Shown: one piece after another, positions 1 through 5,633 of the stretch
Layout of the letters: each line of letters opens with the position of its first letter
How positions within the stretch are numbered: position 1 is the stretch's first letter
From: an uncultured Flavobacteriales bacterium
GTDB taxonomy: Bacteria > Bacteroidota > Bacteroidia > Flavobacteriales_D > Crocinitomicaceae
Length of the DNA stretch: 10,607 nucleotides
NCBI GenBank assembly: GCA_903899795.1
Contig: CAIUKX010000026.1
Location: 1 to 10,607, forward strand
Direction: 5' to 3'
Program-made: the position numbers and the translations under genes
The notes under the pieces: model-generated
The model's database searches: none
Seen by the model: only the letters and a program-made list of their open reading frames with translations
What the model was told of the DNA's origin: nothing

Positions 1-877
1 TACCTGCCTGTAAGGTAATATTGCAGTTGATCACCCTAAACAGGAAGTCCCGGATCGTCTCTCCAACAAGTACACCATTTCGGTATTCCTGTACACGGAT
101 TCCAACTACAAAGAGACCCAGCATTTGCGGGGAAGCAGTAAGAATTCCTGTTGTGGGATTTATGGTGATGTTTGCTCCTGGTCCAAGCGGAACTGTTGTT
201 GAAAATGAACTTCCCCAAATGACTGGTCCGTAGGGAGGAGGAGGAGGAGGACTGGGCATTGGATTATTAGAATTAGCACCTTCGTATGGAGCAACCAGTG
301 AATAAACTAGCTGATCCCCATCCGGATCCGTAGCACTGTGATTGAACACCAAATCTTCATTGTTACAAAGAATGGTTGGGGGATAATTGGTAAATCGTGG
401 ACTGCTATTGACGGTTAATCCTGTTTCAGAACCCGGAATATGAGCAACTAAAGTAAGACCAACATTTGAGGGTGAAACTAGGTTACTGATAGCTGGACCC
501 CTGCAACAACGTTGGTAAGCTAATGTGTAACCTCCCGCTGTAGGTGGAAGTACTGCTGTAGTCATATAGGTACATTTTTCAATACAAACGTTATTCGGTG
601 GAACAACACATGGATTTGAAAACGTGATTGGCACATTCGTACTTCCGGGAAAAGGAATAAGAATGTTGTTGATCAATTGTCCTGAACTGGTGAAAACACC
701 TAAACTCAAAGGGTCATCGTATGCAGCACCACTTGAAAAGCAATCTCTGTATAATGTAACGTATATTTTATATTGATTGGAACCTAAATAATCGTAATAA
801 ATTTCCCCTCCAACAATGTGCGATGCGTGCACATTCAAGCAAAAGAAAGTTAGAACAATAAATAGGATTTTTTTCAT
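1..877 (-). CDS. Secreted cadherin/PKD-like surface protein, N-terminal part (C-terminus off the window)
   Basis: The frame is open from an ATG at 877 to the left edge, giving 292 residues with no stop. Residues 1-18 are a signal peptide (MKK, a hydrophobic run, then Val-His-Ala), with likely cleavage before Ser19. The mature protein then begins SHIVGGEIYYDYLG, a start I associate with large secreted Bacteroidetes proteins that often end in a T9SS type B (gliding-motility-associated) sorting domain. Cysteines at 46, 90, 98, 102, 124, 125, 171 and 285 suggest disulfides outside the cytoplasm. Residues 181-190 hold a DPDGDQ motif and residues 240-250 an 'INPTTGILTASP' stretch, both typical of cadherin-like or PKD/Ig-like repeat modules. 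Six prolines in a row lie at 210-215. A surface or adhesin role is inferred; the rest of the gene is needed to name it. The secreted nature is secure, the exact family less so. Confidence 0.82.
   Translation of the reverse strand, partial: MKKILFIVLTFFCLNVHASHIVGGEIYYDYLGSNQYKIYVTLYRDCFSSGAAYDDPLSLGVFTSSGQLINNILIPFPGSTNVPITFSNPCVVPPNNVCIEKCTYMTTAVLPPTAGGYTLAYQRCCRGPAISNLVSPSNVGLTLVAHIPGSETGLTVNSSPRFTNYPPTILCNNEDLVFNHSATDPDGDQLVYSLVAPYEGANSNNPMPSPPPPPPYGPVIWGSSFSTTVPLGPGANITINPTTGILTASPQMLGLFVVGIRVQEYRNGVLVGETIRDFLFRVINCNITLQAG
234..251. repeat. (GGA)6 trinucleotide tract encoding polyproline
   Basis: Six tandem GGA units on the plus strand read as CCT/CCC proline codons in the minus-strand surface-protein gene (residues 210-215, within PSPPPPPPYGP). 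The unit is three bases, so slippage would change proline number without breaking the frame. Runs of prolines are known to need EF-P for efficient translation. Confidence 0.85.
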
Positions 878-915
878 CAGCAATACAGCATTTAGCTAAA
901 CTACAATAAGTCGTT

Positions 916-923
916 CAAATGTA
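916..923 (-). promoter_or_regulatory. Candidate Bacteroidetes -7 box for the surface-protein gene
   Basis: Read on the minus strand this is TACATTTG, an exact match to the Bacteroidetes -7 consensus TAnnTTTG, 38 bp before the ATG at 877. No TTG (-33) element lies at the usual 17-23 bp spacing; the nearest is only 12 bp away. The same octamer occurs upstream of the first protease gene at 7832-7839. Position and match support it; the missing -33 element weakens it. Confidence 0.45.
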
Positions 924-1079
924 GACTATTATTTGCAAACATAGAAATTATTTAACATCTAAATGGTTAATTTTAAGTTAAATATAAAAGTACATTGTTG
1001 GTGTTTTATTTGAATATTTTGGAATTATTTGAAGAATAGAGATTGTATAAGTGTTTAGAAACAAATAGTTTAGTTGAAG

Positions 1080-1859
1080 CTATATTTTTGCTTTGTAAGT
1101 ATATCCTAATAATCTCATCGATTTTTCTGAATCAACAATTTTAGAAGTTGAAGAATTTCTGGCAAATTTTGGAGGTTCAAGATTCAACGTTTTTGCTTTT
1201 TCTGAATAGTACGTTTCACGACTAGGGTGGTCGGGGTAACAACCGTTGAATATTTCTCCCCATGTTTCAGTCAGAATGACTTGTTCGATCAATCCAATAG
1301 AGTCAGTCAGATGGATTAAATTGACTGGAGAATTTCCATTTTCAAGATTTGTTTTACCAGCTAAAAATCGTACTGGATGACGATTATTCCCTATTAAACC
1401 TGCAAAACGGAGAATGGTAAGACGATCATTTAAAATTTCCTGAAGTGCAATTTCAGCTAAGACAGTTTCTTTTTTAAGGTCACTTTCCGACCAACAATAA
1501 TTTTCCTCTGCTACAGAAAGGGTATCGGGATATACGCTGGTTGTACTAATAAATATAACTTTAGTATTCTTATTAAGTCTGGAACATATGCTTTTTAATG
1601 CTTTTGAATAAGTTACTGAGGCATCATTTTTGCTCGGTGGAATATTGAGAATAATCAGGTTCACCGAATGTAAAAAATCAAGATCTGTATCCGATAGATT
1701 AGCAATAGACCAAACTCTAGGCTCAATACCAGATTCTGCAAGTAACGTGATTTTCTCGGGAGATGTAGTTGTTCCAATTACCGAAAAGCCTTTTTCAAGA
1801 AGAGATAGTGCCAAAGGATAACCGAGCCATCCACAACCAACGACGGCAATTTTTCTCAT
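1080..1859 (-). CDS. Atypical SDR / NAD(P)-dependent epimerase-like protein (YeeZ-like)
   Basis: A 259-residue protein starting at ATG 1859 with an N-terminal Rossmann fold. Residues 3-13 (KIAVVGCGWLG) carry the glycine-rich GxGxxG nucleotide-binding motif, in the CGWLG form seen in YeeZ-type proteins. LNIPPS at 71-76 and FISTTSVYP at about 103-111 are the next strand ends around the cofactor and active site. FAGLIG (152-157) and PVNLIHLTDS (178-187) resemble epimerase substrate-side segments. The usual SDR YxxxK pair is not evident: Tyr110 is followed by PDTL. It is therefore an atypical SDR and its reaction cannot be assigned; a sugar-nucleotide or small-metabolite oxidoreductase role is only inference. 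It begins 32 bp after the pdhB stop with no visible terminator between them, so co-transcription with pdhB is possible. No Shine-Dalgarno is visible. Confidence 0.85.
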   Translation of the reverse strand: MRKIAVVGCGWLGYPLALSLLEKGFSVIGTTTSPEKITLLAESGIEPRVWSIANLSDTDLDFLHSVNLIILNIPPSKNDASVTYSKALKSICSRLNKNTKVIFISTTSVYPDTLSVAEENYCWSESDLKKETVLAEIALQEILNDRLTILRFAGLIGNNRHPVRFLAGKTNLENGNSPVNLIHLTDSIGLIEQVILTETWGEIFNGCYPDHPSRETYYSEKAKTLNLEPPKFARNSSTSKIVDSEKSMRLLGYTYKAKI

Positions 1860-1891
1860 TTAAAAATCAAAGAAGTTGAACTTGAAAAAGA

Positions 1892-2872
1892 TCAATTTCT
1901 GTTCAATGTAGTTTTTACAGCTTTCATGATACGTTCCACATTTGGAAGCGCTTCATCAATCAATGTTGGTGAAAATGCCAGTGGAGTGTCTGTTTGTGTA
2001 ACTCTCATTACGGGAGCATCCAAGTGATCAAATGCATAGCGTTGCAAGTGATAAGCAATTTCAGACGAGATTGAACCCAATGGCCAAGCTTCTTCTACGC
2101 ATACGCAACGATTGGTTTTCTTTACAGACTCAATAATACAATCGTAATCAATCGGGCGAATAGTTCTTAAGTCGATAATTTCGCAGGAAATTCCTTCTTT
2201 TTCAAGTTCTTCAGCCGCAGCATGAGCTACTTTCATGATCTTCCCAAATGAAACAATAGTCACGTCTGTTCCTTTTCTTTTCACATCAGCTACACCGATA
2301 GGAATGATGTAATCTCCTTCCGGAATTTCACCTTTATCACCGTACATTTTTTCTGATTCCATAATTAATACGGGATCATTATCACGAATAGCAGCTTTCA
2401 ATAAACCTTTCGCATCGTAAGGAGTTGAAGGCGTCACCACTTTTAAACCCGGTACATTTGCATAGAAAGACTCGAAACTGGTAGAGTGTGTAGCAGCTAA
2501 TTGTCCAGCAGGACCATTACCACCTCTGAAAACGATAGGGCAATGATATTGACCTCCTGACATTTGAAGCATTTTAGCAGCACTGTTGATAATTTGATCG
2601 GCAGCAAGGATGGCAAAATTCCATGTCATGAACTCAACAATCGGGCGTAAACCATTCATCGATGCACCAACTGCAATCCCTGTAAATCCAAGTTCAGCAA
2701 TAGGTGTGTCAATCACTCGTTTAGGACCGAATTCGTCCAACATCCCTTGTGATACTTTATAAGCTCCGTTATACTCTGCAACCTCTTCTCCCATCAGGAA
2801 AATGTTCTCATCACGGCGCATTTCTTCGCTCATTGCTTCCCTAAGTGCCTCTCTAAATTGTACAGTTCTCAT
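1892..2872 (-). CDS. pdhB: Pyruvate dehydrogenase E1 component, beta subunit
   Basis: A 326-residue protein, the normal length for a separate E1 beta chain, starting at ATG 2872. With an E1 alpha subunit it decarboxylates pyruvate using thiamine diphosphate and passes the acetyl group to E2 lipoyl domains. The whole family pattern is present: MGEEV (27-31), GAYKVSQG (36-43), DTPIAELGF (55-63), a Pro-Ile-Val-Phe-Arg-Gly segment (112-117) and HSTSFE from 129. Glu60 matches the glutamate that activates the thiamine ring (human mature beta Glu59) and His129 matches the active-site histidine (human His128); their 69-residue spacing is the same. A transketolase C-terminal domain follows from about residue 200. 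No E1 alpha or E2 gene adjoins it, so those are encoded elsewhere. The upstream neighbour is a TPR-like gene. A branched-chain 2-oxoacid E1 beta is less likely, given how closely the sequence follows PDHB. Confidence 0.95.
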   Translation of the reverse strand: MRTVQFREALREAMSEEMRRDENIFLMGEEVAEYNGAYKVSQGMLDEFGPKRVIDTPIAELGFTGIAVGASMNGLRPIVEFMTWNFAILAADQIINSAAKMLQMSGGQYHCPIVFRGGNGPAGQLAATHSTSFESFYANVPGLKVVTPSTPYDAKGLLKAAIRDNDPVLIMESEKMYGDKGEIPEGDYIIPIGVADVKRKGTDVTIVSFGKIMKVAHAAAEELEKEGISCEIIDLRTIRPIDYDCIIESVKKTNRCVCVEEAWPLGSISSEIAYHLQRYAFDHLDAPVMRVTQTDTPLAFSPTLIDEALPNVERIMKAVKTTLNRN

Positions 2873-2889
2873 GCTTCACTATTTTTGAG

Positions 2890-2909
2890 CCTCATAACCC
2901 ATTATGAGG
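2890..2909 (-). other. Perfect 8-bp stem-loop in the pdhB leader
   Basis: CCTCATAA (2890-2897) and TTATGAGG (2902-2909) form a perfect inverted repeat around a 4-nt loop. It lies just downstream of the candidate -7 box at 2915-2922, so a transcript starting about 7 nt after that box would begin at or inside this hairpin. It could be a 5'-end mRNA-stabilising stem or a dimeric repressor operator. No run of T follows, so it is not a terminator. Confidence 0.5.
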
Positions 2910-2914
2910 GATGT

Positions 2915-2922
2915 CAAAAGTA
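2915..2922 (-). promoter_or_regulatory. Candidate -7 promoter box for pdhB
   Basis: Minus-strand TACTTTTG matches the Bacteroidetes TAnnTTTG consensus exactly, 42 bp upstream of the pdhB ATG. No clear TTG lies 17-23 bp further upstream. If used, it would transcribe pdhB and probably the SDR gene behind it. Confidence 0.45.
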
Positions 2923-2966
2923 GCAATTTTTGAAATTATAACCGAGATAAAACATTTTTTCCACAG

Positions 2967-2987
2967 AAAAAACTTTAAACGTTAAAG
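2967..2987 (-). terminator. Possible weak intrinsic terminator of the TPR-like gene
   Basis: On the minus strand CTTTAA and TTAAAG form a 6-bp stem with a 3-nt loop (2973-2987), followed directly by six T (2972-2967). It lies 15 bp after the stop of the gene at 3002-4567. The stem is short and AT-rich with only one G-C pair, so termination would be weak. Confidence 0.35.
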
Positions 2988-3001
2988 GTTTGTTGCGCTT
3001 T

Positions 3002-4567
3002 TCATCGGGAATAATTGATGGTTAATTGGTTATTGAACTTTTCAAAAACGATATTTCTAAATGATTTCCGCTTGAATTTTGATTCGGCCCAAGCTTGAAA
3101 ATCAAAGTATTCCAGAGCTACGGCTTCCATGGAATTGTCTTCAATCCGTATTAATTCATTGAAAATAGTTTCCCAAATGGATTCAACTTCAAAAATGTCG
3201 TTGGATTTAATGATTTTTGAAATATTGTGCAGAAATACCTTCTCAAAAGCAAACACCCGATTACGTGATTTAAGAAAGCGTTGAGTATTTTTTAATGCAT
3301 AAGGCAAAAATTGCGTGTTTTTCATTTCAATATGGATCAATAAATCGAGTAATTGAGTGAAGGCAACCAGGTCTTCTTTTTGATCCAGTTGTTTATCATT
3401 TAAGATGCTGTTTACCCATTTTAGGGAATTAGAATATTCGCCCATTGCGAGATAAACGACAGCAATTTTAAATTCTAAAAAGGCTTTTCTGGGCGCGGAA
3501 ATTTTTTCATCATAATTCATTAATCCTCTTTCGATTAAAGGGATCAATTTCAAGGCCTTTTCAAAATCACCACGTTTGGTTAATGAACTCATTTCAATGC
3601 TGTTGATACTCGAAAATAATTTGATTTGTAAATCTTCATTGTTTTCCATATTGACAGTGCTCGGCAAAAGTTTTAATTTTTCAAGTAGGAAATTGGCTTC
3701 CTTGTAATTCCCTAGTTTTTCACAGACAAAAATTGCATTCGTCAGGGTTGAGAAATAGATATTGGGCTGATTTTCGATGGTCACGACTTCTTTTTCAAAA
3801 AAGTTAATATTGGTTTGAAGATGAAGGAAACAATTTTCAAAATCGTTGATTGCAAAATAATAAGCGCTATAGATATGGTGAAATAAATAATGGGTGTCAA
3901 AGTAAAAATGATCCTGATCAACCGATTTTGCCAGATTATCAATAATCGCTTTAAAATTGAGAATGTCTTCTTGCGAGCGACTGACTCCCTTGTGAGAGAG
4001 TAAGTGAAATAATTGACTTTTGATATTCCATAGTTTACTATAAATCAGACTTTGATCATGTAGGTAATTGTCGCGCTGATAGATTTCAGCGATTTCATCC
4101 GATGAAATCTCGGCATATCCTTTGTTCTCGTGCAGTCTTTTTTGCTTTTTAGAGATTTCAAGCAGAAGATTAAAACGATTGTTTTTTTCCGCCAATTTCT
4201 CAGCACTTCGGAGAATGGTGCGGCATTGGTCATACAGTGATTTGTTGTATAGAATATCAGCGCTATGAAGCATTTTGAATAATTGAGCATCGACGGAAGA
4301 ACCCGCATGAAATGAATCTAAAGCATTTAAAATGTGATCATAGAGCCTTTTTTTTGTAATGGAAAATTTGTTTAAAAAGGCTTCTCCTTTGAAATGTTTA
4401 AAAAGCTGTTCTTCGTCATAAACAGTCTGTTTGTCGATATAATCGAAAATTATAATATAGTTGTTTTCATCTCCAATGGTATGGAGTGATGATAGTAATT
4501 TGAAATATCGTTTTTCGGACTTGGTTAAAGCCTTTATCAACTCGTGTATAGAATCTTTCGCTTTCAT
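3002..4567 (-). CDS. TPR-like helical protein of unknown function, 521 aa
   Basis: I do not recognise a named family. The protein starts at ATG 4567 (MKAKDSIHELIKALTKSEKR) and has no signal peptide or membrane segment, so it is predicted cytosolic. It is rich in Leu, Lys, Glu, Phe and Tyr and looks almost wholly alpha-helical. Several stretches resemble tetratricopeptide half-repeats, for example around residues 108-140 (YNKSLYDQCRTILRSAEKLA), 285-300 (LGNYKEANFLLEKL), 330-345 (RGDFEKALKLIPLI) and 375-395 (AMGEYSNSLKWVNSIL). The N-terminal KSEKRYFKLL segment looks like a conserved cap; I recall similar hypothetical proteins across Bacteroidetes. A scaffold or protein-interaction role is inference from the fold. 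It is separated by 129 bp from pdhB (with a possible terminator and a pdhB promoter) and by 210 bp from thiD, so it is probably transcribed alone. I found no consensus -7 box upstream of it. Confidence 0.82.
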   Translation of the reverse strand: MKAKDSIHELIKALTKSEKRYFKLLSSLHTIGDENNYIIIFDYIDKQTVYDEEQLFKHFKGEAFLNKFSITKKRLYDHILNALDSFHAGSSVDAQLFKMLHSADILYNKSLYDQCRTILRSAEKLAEKNNRFNLLLEISKKQKRLHENKGYAEISSDEIAEIYQRDNYLHDQSLIYSKLWNIKSQLFHLLSHKGVSRSQEDILNFKAIIDNLAKSVDQDHFYFDTHYLFHHIYSAYYFAINDFENCFLHLQTNINFFEKEVVTIENQPNIYFSTLTNAIFVCEKLGNYKEANFLLEKLKLLPSTVNMENNEDLQIKLFSSINSIEMSSLTKRGDFEKALKLIPLIERGLMNYDEKISAPRKAFLEFKIAVVYLAMGEYSNSLKWVNSILNDKQLDQKEDLVAFTQLLDLLIHIEMKNTQFLPYALKNTQRFLKSRNRVFAFEKVFLHNISKIIKSNDIFEVESIWETIFNELIRIEDNSMEAVALEYFDFQAWAESKFKRKSFRNIVFEKFNNQLTINYSR

Positions 4568-4777
4568 ATATTAGTAAAGTTGGTTTGATAGTATGATTCT
4601 TTTGCGGATAATAATTCTAATCTAGACATGTATAAAATGCCTACTATTTTTATATATAAATCTAATATAGGAAAAGGATTTATCTGTTTTAAAGATAAAA
4701 TCTCAAGTGTATAATATATTGACTAAAATGTTCGATTTAGAAGTAGTTGTAAAGTGAGTTTAGTTGAAGTGGTATGT

Positions 4778-5521
4778 TTAGTAGTGATAAGCCAATAGTG
4801 TAGGGTTGGAAGTGATTCTGTTTTCAACGTATTGTTTTGATTTCAAACACGCTTTTTTTAATGGAAATTTTCGAGCCAAATGTGCTGTTAGCGCACTTGA
4901 AAAGATACATCCTGTACCATGTTTTTCCAATTCGGTTTTCACTTTTGGATTTATGGAAAATTGCTTTTCGCCTTGTAAAAATAGATCTTTTCCTTTTTGT
5001 TCAGCGTGCCCGCCCTTTAAATAGATAATTGTTTGAAAAGATGTTGCAACTTCCTGAGGTGTTTTTGTTCCGAATAATTTTTTAAATTCAGGGAGATTAG
5101 GTGTCAGGATACTAACTTTGGAAAGTACCTCTCCCAATTGTTTCTCAAATCGTTGTTGATCCAATTCATTTCCTCCAGCACTCGGCTGTAAAATCGGATC
5201 CCAGATAATCATTGGATCTTTGACACGGTTGTGTAAAATTGTTAAAACTTGAAGCAATAGATTGGTATCAGGCATTAAACCGATTTTAAAATAGTGGATA
5301 GAATATCGGTCCAGTAAGGTGTTCAATTGCGCGATTATTACATCTGGTGAAATCCAGTTGTAGGAATAAAAATGATCTTCTGTTTGAATGGTATTGCAGG
5401 TAAGAACACTTAAGCCCTGAACTTTTAACTGTTCAAAGGTTTTACAATCTGCAACAATTCCTGCACCACCTGATGGGTCATAACCAGCAATTGTTAAGCA
5501 ATAAGGGCGTGTTCTTGACAT
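4778..5521 (-). CDS. thiD: Hydroxymethylpyrimidine / phosphomethylpyrimidine kinase
   Basis: A 247-residue ribokinase-fold enzyme that phosphorylates hydroxymethylpyrimidine (and its monophosphate) for thiamine synthesis. Visible ThiD signatures are TIAGYDPSGGAG (10-21, substrate end), ADCKTFEQ (24-31), WDPILQPSAGG at about 109-119, TPNLPEF near 140, KGGH near 169, and HGTGC at 201-205, where Gly-Thr-Gly-Cys forms the anion hole and Cys205 stands at the catalytic-base position, as in ThiD and ThiM. The start chosen is ATG 5521 (MSRTRPYCL): it aligns with ThiD starts, while the frame extended to 5563 would begin with GTG and run through a candidate promoter. Tyr14 replaces the more common Ser/Thr/Phe of the IAGxDPSGG motif. 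A pyridoxal/pyridoxine kinase activity is the main alternative, since some ThiD-like enzymes act on B6 vitamers. No other thi genes are in the window. Confidence 0.9.
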   Translation of the reverse strand: MSRTRPYCLTIAGYDPSGGAGIVADCKTFEQLKVQGLSVLTCNTIQTEDHFYSYNWISPDVIIAQLNTLLDRYSIHYFKIGLMPDTNLLLQVLTILHNRVKDPMIIWDPILQPSAGGNELDQQRFEKQLGEVLSKVSILTPNLPEFKKLFGTKTPQEVATSFQTIIYLKGGHAEQKGKDLFLQGEKQFSINPKVKTELEKHGTGCIFSSALTAHLARKFPLKKACLKSKQYVENRITSNPTLLAYHY

Positions 5522-5535
5522 TTGTACAATTTTGA

Positions 5536-5543
5536 CAAAGTTA
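5536..5543 (-). promoter_or_regulatory. Candidate -7 box for thiD
   Basis: Minus-strand TAACTTTG matches TAnnTTTG exactly and ends 14 bp before the chosen ATG at 5521, implying a very short leader of about 8 nt. No -33 TTG is visible at the expected spacing. If real, it argues against the longer GTG start at 5563. Confidence 0.4.
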
Positions 5544-5582
5544 AAGAATAGAATGTGAAACACTCTACATTTAGTATAAAAG

Positions 5583-5610
5583 AAAAAAGACCGCCCGGAG
5601 ACGATCTTTT
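5583..5610 (-). terminator. Rho-independent terminator of protease copy 1
   Basis: The minus-strand RNA forms a 9-bp stem (5600-5608 with 5587-5595) closed by a cUCCGg loop, which fits the very stable UNCG tetraloop class, followed by a run of T. Two pairs are G-U wobbles in the minus-strand RNA but would be A-C mismatches in a plus-strand RNA, so the hairpin is built for leftward transcription. It lies about 25 bp after the stop of the gene at 5634. Confidence 0.88.
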
Positions 5611-5633
5611 AAAGTTTATATGTTTAATCTTTC

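Noticed and set aside
21..233. Plus-strand open frame opposite the surface-protein gene
   Set aside because: It is antisense to a long frame with a clear signal peptide and domain motifs, and its translation has no recognisable features.
4045..4308. 87-residue minus-strand frame within the TPR-like gene
   Set aside because: It overlaps the 521-residue frame out of phase and looks like a frame-shifted reading of it.
4679..4699. AT-only 7-bp inverted repeat (TTTATCT/AGATAAA) as a thiD terminator
   Set aside because: The stem is almost all A-T and the following minus-strand sequence is TCCTTTTCC, not a clean T run. It sits about 80 bp past the stop and is easily chance in this AT-rich gap.
5522..5563. 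14-residue N-terminal extension of the ThiD protein
   Set aside because: It starts with GTG, has no counterpart in the ThiD family and overlaps a candidate -7 box.
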